Below, piece by piece: positions 1 through 5,226 of a DNA stretch of 6,087 nucleotides. Made by a program: the position numbers and the translations under genes. The notes beneath the pieces are model-generated. The model was not told the DNA's origin. It ran no database searches and saw nothing but the letters and a program-made list of their open reading frames with translations. Positions within the stretch are counted from its first letter, which is position 1, and each line of letters starts with the position of its first letter. Source of the DNA: Gammaproteobacteria bacterium (GTDB taxonomy: Bacteria > Pseudomonadota > Gammaproteobacteria > Eutrophobiales > Eutrophobiaceae); contig SMWN01000134.1 of the NCBI GenBank assembly GCA_004356415.1, positions 1-6,087 on the forward strand. Reading direction: 5' to 3'.

Positions 1-105
1 AACATCTGCTATTTGTGCAAAATAAAGATAACGGCGGTTTGCCTGAGATTCGCCAGCAAATGCGGCTTTCAGGTTTTCTTCAGTTTTTGACCCTTTTAAA
101 GACAT
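1..105 (-). CDS. Rubrerythrin, N-terminal fragment (gene continues past the left edge)
   Basis: Reading the minus strand from the ATG at 105-103 gives 35 uninterrupted codons beginning MSLKGSKTEENLKAAFAGES and continuing QANRRYLYFAQIADV. This is the characteristic start of rubrerythrins: the first helix of the ferritin-like four-helix bundle with the AFAGESQA-RYxYFA signature. Glu19 of this signature is the first di-iron ligand in the family. Rubrerythrins are cytoplasmic non-haem iron peroxidases that reduce hydrogen peroxide. A Shine-Dalgarno-like GGAAG (minus strand, about 114-118) precedes the ATG. The rest of the bundle and any C-terminal rubredoxin domain lie outside the window, so a full-length rubrerythrin cannot be told from a shorter erythrin-like form. 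The gene is divergent from xseB and sits behind a Fur/PerR-like palindrome. Confidence 0.88.
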   Translation of the reverse strand, partial: MSLKGSKTEENLKAAFAGESQANRRYLYFAQIADV

Positions 106-155
106 TGTCTTTCTTCCACTTGGACTCTTAAATATGCTTGCTTGCTACTGCGTTC

Positions 156-184
156 AGTATAAACTATTTTTAGACTAATTCTAA
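156..184 (-). promoter_or_regulatory. Promoter of the rubrerythrin gene with overlapping Fur/PerR-like operator
   Basis: On the minus strand a good -10 element TATACT lies at 161-156. A weak -35 (TTAGAA, 184-179) stands 17 bases upstream of it. The plus-strand bases 170-184 read TTAGACTAATTCTAA, a 7-1-7 inverted repeat with one mismatched pair; a perfect 6-bp outer dyad TTTAGA/TCTAAA spans 169-185. Against the Bacillus-type PerR box (TTATAATNATTATAA) 11 of 14 defined positions match. The box covers the -35 and spacer, a placement typical of repression. Rubrerythrin genes are classic PerR/Fur-family targets in several bacteria. Assignment to PerR rather than Fur or another regulator is inference. 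Confidence 0.5.
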
Positions 185-186
185 AT

Positions 187-228
187 ATATTTTCAATATA
201 GTTAATTACTATCGGTAAATGAAAATAT
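187..228. repeat. Inverted repeat with 9-bp perfect arms in the divergent promoter region
   Basis: ATATTTTCA at 187-195 is the exact reverse complement of TGAAAATAT at 220-228, with 24 bases between the arms. The centres are 33 bp apart, about three helical turns. It lies between the rubrerythrin promoter and xseB, so it could be a regulator site. In such AT-rich DNA a chance match is also quite possible. Confidence 0.3.
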
Positions 229-246
229 GCAAAAAAATAATCACTG

Positions 247-275
247 TTTATATAAAAATACAATGCGAATAATAT
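247..275 (+). promoter_or_regulatory. Possible sigma70-type promoter of xseB-ispA
   Basis: TTTATA (247-252) and TAATAT (270-275) are 17 bases apart and each matches four of six consensus positions. The element would place transcription start near 283, giving a leader of about 95 bases to the preferred TTG start of xseB. The surrounding DNA is very AT-rich, so other placements are possible. Confidence 0.25.
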
Positions 276-365
276 AGCACCGACCTATCGTACCCTTAAA
301 AAAGAAAGTGAGATGAGTGAGGTTGCTACGTTTCTCTCAAACTTATGGTTACAATGTCCACAAAT

Positions 366-381
366 AGGGGAAAGTCACTTG
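366..381 (+). promoter_or_regulatory. Ribosome binding site deciding the TTG start of xseB
   Basis: AGGGG at 366-370 followed by 8 bases and TTG at 379-381 is a well-spaced Shine-Dalgarno and start codon pair. It supports the shorter XseB reading over the ATG at 313. Confidence 0.6.
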
Positions 382-639
382 CCAAAGAAAAAAAACGCAT
401 CGAATTTTGAGAAAGATTTACAAGAGCTCGAAAATCTCGTGGAAAAAATGGAGGGGGGAGAACTCAGCCTGGAGGAATCTCTGGTCCATTTTGAACGAGG
501 CATCGCCTTGACGCGATCTTGCCAGAAAGCCCTTTCTGAGGCCGAACAAAAGATACAAATCCTTCTATCTGAAGATGGTTCGAAAAAATTGCAACCATTT
601 CCATCAGATGAAAACCCTGACGATAACAAAGAAAAATAA
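379..639 (+). CDS. xseB: Exodeoxyribonuclease VII small subunit XseB
   Basis: This is the small subunit of exonuclease VII, the cytoplasmic nuclease that degrades single-stranded DNA from both ends. Several XseB chains bind each XseA. The 86-residue product matches the family over its whole length: FEKDLQELENLVEKMEGGEL at 10-29, then the LSLEESLVHFERGIALTRSC helix and the LSEAEQKIQILL coiled helix, with an acidic tail. I chose the TTG at 379 because translation from it begins MPKKKNASNFEKDL, which mirrors E. coli XseB (MPKKNEAPASFEKAL), and because AGGGG (366-370) stands 8 bases upstream. An in-frame ATG at 313 would add 22 residues with no family likeness and has an AGTGAG immediately against the start codon. 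The stop TAA overlaps the ATG of ispA by one base, so the two are probably translationally coupled. xseA is not in the window. Confidence 0.9.
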   Translation: MPKKKNASNFEKDLQELENLVEKMEGGELSLEESLVHFERGIALTRSCQKALSEAEQKIQILLSEDGSKKLQPFPSDENPDDNKEK

Positions 640-1532
640 TGAAACAATTAGAAAATCTTCTACAGGAATATCAGTCCTGTGTGGAGACTGCTCTCGACAA
701 ATGGCTTCCCGCAGCCAATTTACAGCCGGAACATCTCCATGAGGCAATGCGTTATGCAGTGCTTGGTGATGGCAAAAGAATACGTCCTGTTCTCGTTTAT
801 GCTGCTGGTCAGGTGTTCGATATCAATCGAAGTGCACTGAATGCGCCTGCCAGCGCCGTAGAATTAATTCACGCATATTCTTTAATCCATGATGATTTAC
901 CGGCAATGGATAACGATGATTTACGCAGGGGTCGTCCGACTTGCCACAAGGCGTTTGATGAAGCAACCGCCATATTGGCAGGAGATTCACTACAAGCGCT
1001 TGCTTTCCATATTTTGGCTCATGACAACAACATGATTATTTCAGCTGAACAGCGGATCCGGATGATTGACATACTTGCTCAGGCCAGTGGTTCCAGGGGA
1101 ATGGCAGGGGGACAGGCCATCGATTTAGCCTCTGTGGGGAAAGAATTAAATATTACCGAATTGGAAAATATGCACATCCATAAAACGGGCGCACTCATTC
1201 GAACAAGCGTGGAACTGGGTGCTTTATCACAGCCAGACATCGATCCAGAGTTATTTGATCAGGTTTCTCATTACGCAAAATGTATCGGCCTCGCCTTTCA
1301 GGTTCAGGATGATATTCTCGACATAGAAAGCGATACCGAGACCCTGGGCAAGCCCCAGGGTTCTGATATGAAAAGGAATAAACCAACTTACCCAAACTTA
1401 CTTGGCCTTGATAGCGCAAAAGACATTGCCAAACAATTACATGAAGAGGCTATTTCAAGCCTATCCGGCTTTGATGAAAAGGCAGACCCACTTAGGTGGA
1501 TTGCCGATTATATTGTGCAAAGAAATAAATAG
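639..1532 (+). CDS. ispA: Farnesyl diphosphate synthase (polyprenyl synthetase family)
   Basis: The 297-residue protein (E. coli IspA has 299) condenses isopentenyl diphosphate with dimethylallyl and then geranyl diphosphate to make C15 farnesyl diphosphate, precursor of quinone side chains and undecaprenyl phosphate. All family motifs are present: GKRIRP at 45-50, the first aspartate-rich motif DDLPAMD at 85-91 followed by NDDLRRGRPTCHKAFDE, GMAGGQAIDL at 154-163, HKTGAL at 181-186, and the second aspartate-rich motif DDILD at 224-228 with the downstream TLGKPQGSD. The residues just before the first motif (HAYSLIH) are like E. coli IspA and fit a C15 product rather than a longer chain. The ATG overlaps the xseB stop codon. 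No dxs gene follows, although dxs often stands next in related operons. Confidence 0.96.
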   Translation: MKQLENLLQEYQSCVETALDKWLPAANLQPEHLHEAMRYAVLGDGKRIRPVLVYAAGQVFDINRSALNAPASAVELIHAYSLIHDDLPAMDNDDLRRGRPTCHKAFDEATAILAGDSLQALAFHILAHDNNMIISAEQRIRMIDILAQASGSRGMAGGQAIDLASVGKELNITELENMHIHKTGALIRTSVELGALSQPDIDPELFDQVSHYAKCIGLAFQVQDDILDIESDTETLGKPQGSDMKRNKPTYPNLLGLDSAKDIAKQLHEEAISSLSGFDEKADPLRWIADYIVQRNK

Positions 1533-1533
1533 G

Positions 1534-1566
1534 CACTTTTTACCTCTGTAACGCAGTAAAAATGTG
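1534..1566 (+). repeat. Inverted repeat just after ispA, possible 3'-end hairpin
   Basis: CACTTTTTAC (1534-1543) can pair with GTAAAAATGTG (1556-1566) with one bulged T; an inner CTG/CAG pairing is an alternative. It starts two bases after the ispA stop, where a transcript end is expected. There is no U-tract after the 3' arm, so it is not a standard Rho-independent terminator and may only stabilise the messenger end. Confidence 0.35.
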
Positions 1567-1679
1567 GTGATTGAATAACATTGCGGGTAAAGTGGACTAT
1601 TATTAAATAAACAGAGAGATCGTTGATTTTCTATTAAAATGCGACATATTAAGGCAGATAACTTTCCAGTGAGCACAAA

Positions 1680-2486
1680 ATGGTACAAACAGTAAAATTA
1701 AGGACTGAAATCCCAGATACCCAGAATATTCGGGACACACGTCATATCGCTATTGACCAAGTCGGCATAAAGGATATAAAGCATCCGATCGTTGTCAGTG
1801 ACCGTTCCGGGGGCGAGCAACACACAATAGCGAACTTTAATATGTATGTTAGTTTGCCCCATGATTTCAAAGGCACGCACATGTCTCGGTTCGTTGAAGT
1901 TCTGAATCAGCATGAACATGAAATCACTGTTGAATCCTTCAAAAGGATGATTACAGAAATGACAGAACGCCTTGATGCCAAATCGGGTCATATCGAAATG
2001 AATTTCCCCTATTTTGTGAACAAGGCTGCTCCAGTTACAGGTGTCGAGAGTTTGATGGATTATGACGTTTCATTTATAGGCGAATTAAATGATCAGCAGA
2101 CTTCTGTTTTAGTGAAGATTGTTATTCCCGTAACATCACTCTGTCCTTGCTCAAAAAGTATTTCTGACTATGGCGCACATAACCAACGTTCACATATTAC
2201 TATTTGTGTGCGCACCACATGCTTTCTATGGATAGAAGAATTGATTGAAACCGTAGAAAAAGTCGCTTCTTGTGAACTCTATGGACTTTTGAAAAGACCT
2301 GATGAGAAATACGTCACTGAAAGGGCCTACAACAACCCAAAATTTGTCGAAGATATCGTCAGAGATATCGCAGTGCAATTTAATCTTGATGAAAGAATCT
2401 CGTCTTATATTGTTGAATCTGAGAATTTTGAGTCAATACACAATCATTCTGCATATGCCAGGATCGAACACAATAAGGAAACCTGA
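1680..2486 (+). CDS. folE2: GTP cyclohydrolase IB (FolE2)
   Basis: The enzyme opens GTP to 7,8-dihydroneopterin triphosphate, the first step of folate (and queuosine-type) synthesis in the cytoplasm. It belongs to the type IB family, which is unrelated in sequence to zinc-dependent FolE and can work with Mn2+ or other metals. The 268-residue protein carries the signature blocks: KGTHMSRF at 64-71, TSLCPCSK at 152-159, YGAHNQRS at 164-171, SCELYGLLKRPDEKYVTE at 197-214 and NFESIHNHSAY at 249-259. Cys155, His167 and Glu209 align, with a constant offset of eight, with the metal ligands Cys147, His159 and Glu201 that I recall for the Neisseria gonorrhoeae enzyme. AGTGAG at 1668-1673 is a modest ribosome site for the ATG at 1680. 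The 147-bp gap upstream shows no recognisable Zur box. Confidence 0.95.
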   Translation: MVQTVKLRTEIPDTQNIRDTRHIAIDQVGIKDIKHPIVVSDRSGGEQHTIANFNMYVSLPHDFKGTHMSRFVEVLNQHEHEITVESFKRMITEMTERLDAKSGHIEMNFPYFVNKAAPVTGVESLMDYDVSFIGELNDQQTSVLVKIVIPVTSLCPCSKSISDYGAHNQRSHITICVRTTCFLWIEELIETVEKVASCELYGLLKRPDEKYVTERAYNNPKFVEDIVRDIAVQFNLDERISSYIVESENFESIHNHSAYARIEHNKET

Positions 2487-2505
2487 CACAAGATATCCCC
2501 ACAAT

Positions 2506-2533
2506 AATCTATAACTAACATTAGTTATAGATT
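2506..2533. terminator. 13-bp palindrome between convergent folE2 and mazG, likely bidirectional transcription end
   Basis: AATCTATAACTAA (2506-2518) and TTAGTTATAGATT (2521-2533) are exact reverse complements separated by only CA. The position, 20 bases after the folE2 stop and 27 bases after the mazG stop on the other strand, fits a shared terminator. The stem is almost all A/T and no clear U-tract follows on either strand, so intrinsic termination would be weak. A second AT dyad (ATATTAT 2536-2542, ATAATAT 2553-2559) follows directly. Confidence 0.45.
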
Positions 2534-2559
2534 GTATATTATTGATTAATATATAATAT

Positions 2560-3366
2560 TTATCTAGTTTTTGCTTCATTCCAGAGTCTGTCCATGACTT
2601 CAAGTGTCGCTTCATTCAAGTTACTTCCTTGATCCGTGAGTGTCCGTTCGATAAAGCCAAACCGCTTTTCAAACTTCTCATTCATTTTCCGCAATGCAGA
2701 TTCTGAATCTATCTGAAAATGCCTTGCCAGATTGACACAAGTAAAAATAAGATCACCGATTTCATCTGCAATTTTTTCCGTATTTCTACTATCTGAATTT
2801 ATTTCTTCTTCGACTTCATTTAATTCTTCCTTGATTTTATCCAGCACAGGCTGGACATCTCCCCAATCAAATCCAACTGTAGCTGCACGGTTTTGCAGCT
2901 TTTGCGCACGAGCAAGTGCAGGCATTGCCCGGTTGATCCCATCCAACAATCCTGTATTAGAGTATCGGCCCGAATCTGTGTCTGCTTGTTTCTCTGATTT
3001 TTCCCGCCTTTTAATATCTTCCCAGGCGATTGATTGCGACTTGGTATCCGCTATCTCAACATTACCAAAAACATGAGGATGACGATGGAGCAACTTTTCA
3101 TTAATTTTTTCTGTCACATCCTTAAAATTAAAAAAGCCTTGCTCATCAGCAAGTTGCGAATGATAAACCACTTGAAATAACAAATCACCAAGTTCTGAAC
3201 AAAGGTCATCCATTTCATTTCTGGCAATTGCGTCGGCAACCTCATAGGCTTCTTCGAGCGTATAAGGAGCAATGGTTGAAAAATTTTGTTCTATATCCCA
3301 TGGACAACCGTTCTCTGGATCGCGCAAAGATTTCATGATGTCCAGCAATTGAGTCATGTGTTCCAT
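2560..3366 (-). CDS. mazG: Nucleoside triphosphate pyrophosphohydrolase MazG
   Basis: MazG hydrolyses (d)NTPs to NMP and pyrophosphate, and in E. coli it has been linked to house-cleaning of abnormal nucleotides and to lowering ppGpp. The 268-residue protein is the two-domain form (E. coli 263). The first domain has SLRDPENGCPWDIEQNF, EEAYE at 38-42 and ELGD at 58-61; the second has GFDWGDV, EELNEVEEE at 180-188 and DEIGD at 201-205. These are the EExxE and ExxD metal-binding motifs of the all-alpha NTP pyrophosphatases. A charged linker (KRREKSEK) and a SNTGLLDGINRAMPAL segment separate them. I chose the ATG at 3366-3364 because AGGTGG (3377-3372, minus strand) stands 5 bases upstream. A GTG at 3375 would add three residues, and an ATG at 3357 gives the start most like E. 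coli. The gene is alone, with no mazEF toxin genes nearby, and diverges from the HNH gene. Confidence 0.95.
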   Translation of the reverse strand: MEHMTQLLDIMKSLRDPENGCPWDIEQNFSTIAPYTLEEAYEVADAIARNEMDDLCSELGDLLFQVVYHSQLADEQGFFNFKDVTEKINEKLLHRHPHVFGNVEIADTKSQSIAWEDIKRREKSEKQADTDSGRYSNTGLLDGINRAMPALARAQKLQNRAATVGFDWGDVQPVLDKIKEELNEVEEEINSDSRNTEKIADEIGDLIFTCVNLARHFQIDSESALRKMNEKFEKRFGFIERTLTDQGSNLNEATLEVMDRLWNEAKTR

Positions 3367-3482
3367 ACATACCACCTGCTAATTGTTTCGCCTAATAACT
3401 TGATTTTATATTGTTTTTAGCATCCAATATGTGAAATTTTTTAATAGTACCGAATAAATAAATATTTTCTGTGTAGAGTTCT

Positions 3483-4058
3483 ATGATGGCGCCACTTATA
3501 TTAAGACTTAATAGCGCAGGTCAACCCGTAAAATGGGTCCCTTGGCAAGAGGCAATCTGCCTCTATACTCGTGATATGATTGCCTGGACTGCGGGTGATA
3601 GCGTATTTTCGTTCAGAGGCGGTACCAACAGGATCAGCGGCCAACGTTCTCGGATCGAAATAAATTCAATCGTCGCAATTAAACGGTCAGTCATCAGAAA
3701 GAAAGTGCAACGTGACTTCCCGCCCCTGACAAATCGTGAACTGTTCCGAAGAGATGCACATTTATGCATGTATTGCGGTGGAAATTTTCATGAATCCAAT
3801 TTAACGCGAGATCATGTACATCCACTTTCAAGAGGCGGCAAAGAGAAGTGGTCAAATGTTGTCACAGCATGCAGAAGCTGTAATTCAAGAAAAGGAAACC
3901 GTAGGCCTGAAGAGGCTAAAATGCCACTGTTGGCAATACCTTATATCCCCAACTGGGCTGAATATCTGGCACTGTCAAATCGAAAGATATTGGCAGACCA
4001 AATGGAATTTTTGAAATCGCAATTTTCAAAAAGGTCCATGCCCTTCCATAACAATTAA
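3483..4058 (+). CDS. HNH endonuclease family protein
   Basis: The 191-residue protein has a C-terminal HNH nuclease domain. A zinc knuckle is formed by Cys95-x2-Cys98 (CMYCGG) and Cys130-x2-Cys133 (CRSCN). The catalytic beta-beta-alpha part has Asp110-His111 (RDHVHPLSRGG), Trp123/Asn125 (WSNVV) and NSRKGNR at 134-140. The N-terminal 80 residues (LNSAGQPVKWVPWQEAICLY) and the tail PNWAEYLALSNRKILADQMEFL at 157-178 are, as I recall, shared by a group of chromosomal proteobacterial HNH proteins of about this size, so the gene looks full length. Such proteins usually cleave or nick DNA, but the target of this group is not known to me. No methylase, integrase or phage gene is near, so a restriction role is not supported. 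Start choice lies between the adjacent ATGs at 3483 and 3486; a weak TAGAG precedes them. Confidence 0.88.
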   Translation: MMAPLILRLNSAGQPVKWVPWQEAICLYTRDMIAWTAGDSVFSFRGGTNRISGQRSRIEINSIVAIKRSVIRKKVQRDFPPLTNRELFRRDAHLCMYCGGNFHESNLTRDHVHPLSRGGKEKWSNVVTACRSCNSRKGNRRPEEAKMPLLAIPYIPNWAEYLALSNRKILADQMEFLKSQFSKRSMPFHNN

Positions 4059-4075
4059 GTCACTGCAAAAGTTAA

Positions 4076-4221
4076 ATAGTAATTCTTCCTGGGCACACAT
4101 TCGCTATGGGTGATGGCTGTTATATTCGTGTATCCTGTGATCCTGTGGCGCGCTTGAAAAAGAATCTGCAACCGAATGAATTCAGCGATTGATTGCAGAT
4201 CTTACGGCAATAATGAATAAA
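4076..4221 (+). pseudogene. Decayed C-terminal remnant of a class I/II PLP-dependent aminotransferase
   Basis: From 4076 one frame reads IVILPGHTFAMGDGCYIRVS; the pattern PGxxF...G..YIRVS is typical near the C-terminus of fold-type I aminotransferases. The exact tandem ATCCTGTG at 4132-4139 and 4140-4147 shifts the frame by eight bases. Removing one copy restores a continuation: SCGALEKESATE, then TGA at 4177-4179, then IQRLIADLTAIMNKR. That is what the last helix of such an enzyme looks like, with the TGA standing where Gly (GGA, one base away) is expected (ATEGIQRL). An in-frame TAA at 4073-4075 and the HNH gene close the upstream side, so only about 48 codons survive. If nothing was mutated, 4106-4192 would encode a 28-residue peptide, which I think less likely. 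The family call is by eye. Confidence 0.5.
4132..4147 (+). repeat. Exact 8-bp tandem duplication inside the aminotransferase remnant
   Basis: ATCCTGTG occurs twice without a gap. Because eight is not a multiple of three, it shifts the reading frame. The protein-like reading before it and the protein-like reading after it are in the two frames that this duplication would separate. Confidence 0.7.
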
Positions 4222-4304
4222 AGAGTTGGGTTGTTTCGTATTAGACCACGCATATTCTATACAGTGGGATTAACAATTCTAGAGAATAATGAGGTTGTTT
4301 AAGA

Positions 4305-4688
4305 ATGAAGAATTTAAGCAGTATGATTTTACTGGCTCTAACTTGTGTGACAATGATTCCTGTGTCATCCCAGGCGGCCGACAATAATGGCCATTTTGCG
4401 ATATGGGGCAAAGGGAATAAATCGTGTCACAACTACAACATTTCCAGAAATACAGATGAAGAGCAAAGATTCAAGGATTACATTATGGGTTATTTGACCG
4501 CATTTAATGTTCAAATGCCTGAAACCTACAGAATATCAGGCAATATGAACCTTGATGAAATACTGACATGGCTGGATGATTACTGCCAACTAAAACCCAT
4601 CATCGCCTTCGAACAATCATTGGCTGATTTTATCATCGAAAACCATGATGAACGGATGCAGCGTTCACCTTCAAAATATCGCCGCTAA
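4305..4688 (+). CDS. Small secreted protein of unknown function with two conserved-looking cysteines
   Basis: I do not recognise a named gene. The 127-residue product has a clear Sec signal peptide: Lys2, a hydrophobic core LSSMILLALTCVTMIPV and an AxA-like site SSQA-AD, so cleavage is expected near residue 24-25 with release to the periplasm. Cys14 is not in a proper lipobox. The mature part has only two cysteines, Cys41 (NKSCHNY) and Cys94 (DDYCQLKP), likely joined by a disulfide. Between them lie FKDYIMGYLTAFN and the helix LDEILTWLDDYC. Small size, mostly helical make-up and one disulfide 53 residues apart recall HdeA-like or Rap1a-like periplasmic proteins, but I see no decisive motif. 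The ribosome site TGAGGT (4290-4295) lies 9 bases before the ATG. A weak promoter (TTGTTT 4231-4236, TATTCT 4253-4258) would fall inside the aminotransferase remnant's downstream end. Confidence 0.85.
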   Translation: MKNLSSMILLALTCVTMIPVSSQAADNNGHFAIWGKGNKSCHNYNISRNTDEEQRFKDYIMGYLTAFNVQMPETYRISGNMNLDEILTWLDDYCQLKPIIAFEQSLADFIIENHDERMQRSPSKYRR

Positions 4689-4698
4689 CCTCAATTAT

Positions 4699-4734
4699 TG
4701 CGCTAGATTACGATTAAGAAATAGCTCGCATTTT
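4699..4734 (+). terminator. Weak Rho-independent terminator candidate
   Basis: TGCGCTA (4699-4705) pairs with TAGCTCGCA (4722-4730) if two bases bulge, and TTTT (4731-4734) follows. It lies ten bases after the stop of the small secreted protein gene. The loop is long (16 bases) and the U-tract short, so the call is tentative. Confidence 0.3.
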
Positions 4735-4834
4735 GCTGATAAAGCAATTGATAAAACATGAAAAATAAGTCATCATCCATCTGATGAGAACTTTGGAGTA
4801 CCTCATAACTAAACGGATTAACGGGAGATAAACA

Positions 4835-5116
4835 ATGCAAATAAAACTCACCAAAATTTTCGCACTCGCATTAATACTAGGTTTTGCTGGCGGTTGTGCG
4901 GATATGGCAGCTGTCGAAAAAGCTCAATCAACAGCTAATGCTGCTCTTGCAGAAGCTCAGGCAGCCGCTGGCGCAGCTAATAATGCTTTTACTATAGCGT
5001 CTGAAGCATCTTATGCAGCTTCTCAGGCTCAGGCAGATGCCACGGCAGCTCTGGAATGCTGTAATGATAATGCAGCAAGACTGGACCGCATGTTTGAAAA
5101 GGCAATGGCAAAATAA
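4835..5116 (+). CDS. Lpp/OprI-type alanine-zipper outer-membrane lipoprotein
   Basis: The 93-residue product has a lipoprotein signal peptide with hydrophobic core IFALALILGF and lipobox AGGC; Cys21 would be lipidated. Ala22 rather than Asp at +2 predicts Lol sorting to the outer membrane. Residues 24-73 are strongly alanine-rich with a heptad-like rhythm (NAALAEAQAAAGAANNAF...ASYAASQAQADATAAL), as in the trimeric coiled coil of Braun lipoprotein and OprI. The C-terminus ENDS in Lys93 (RLDRMFEKAMAK), the residue that L,D-transpeptidases link to diaminopimelate in E. coli Lpp. An L,D-transpeptidase gene lies just across the terminator. Odd is a Cys75-Cys76 pair before the tail, which could join chains by disulfides. 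GGGAG (4823-4827), 7 bases before the ATG, is a strong ribosome site, as expected for an abundant protein. Covalent attachment to peptidoglycan is inference. Confidence 0.88.
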   Translation: MQIKLTKIFALALILGFAGGCADMAAVEKAQSTANAALAEAQAAAGAANNAFTIASEASYAASQAQADATAALECCNDNAARLDRMFEKAMAK

Positions 5117-5136
5117 TTCATCGCTAATAAGAACAT

Positions 5137-5168
5137 AAAAAACCCTGGTTTATCTGGGGTTTTTTATT
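5137..5168. terminator. Strong bidirectional Rho-independent terminator between lpp-like gene and L,D-transpeptidase gene
   Basis: AAAAAACCC (5137-5145) is the exact reverse complement of GGGTTTTTT (5157-5165), with a T-G pair extending the stem. The plus strand ends in six T; read on the minus strand the six A also become six T. It lies 20 bases after the lipoprotein stop and about 60 bases after the stop of the convergent transpeptidase gene, so it can serve both. Confidence 0.85.
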
Positions 5169-5226
5169 GCTTGTATGTTAATTAATACAGAAAGGTCATT
5201 GGGAAAGATATGGCGTAACGAGCAGA

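Noticed and set aside
313..378. N-terminal extension of XseB from the ATG at 313
   Set aside because: It has no likeness to XseB, its AGTGAG is directly against the ATG with no spacing, and the TTG at 379 has a better ribosome site and a canonical protein start.
1626..1640. ATTTT-CTATT-AAAAT dyad upstream of folE2, considered as a Zur or other operator
   Set aside because: The arms are only five A/T bases and do not resemble the Zur consensus; chance explains it in this AT-rich gap.
2732..3076. 114-codon plus-strand open frame across mazG
   Set aside because: It is an antisense shadow of the clearly recognised mazG gene, with a serine-rich product and no ribosome site.
4106..4192. Possible 28-residue small protein
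   Set aside because: No ribosome site precedes its ATG, and its reading fits better as one half of a frame-shifted aminotransferase end.
4160..4203. Hairpin ATCTGCAA (4164-4171) / TTGCAGAT (4193-4200), extended by AAG/CTT
   Set aside because: It lies within the aminotransferase-like reading, has a 21-base loop and no U-tract, so coding remnants explain it as well as an RNA structure does.
4771..4786. CATCA/TGATG short dyad upstream of the lipoprotein gene
   Set aside because: Five-base arms are too short to support a regulatory call.
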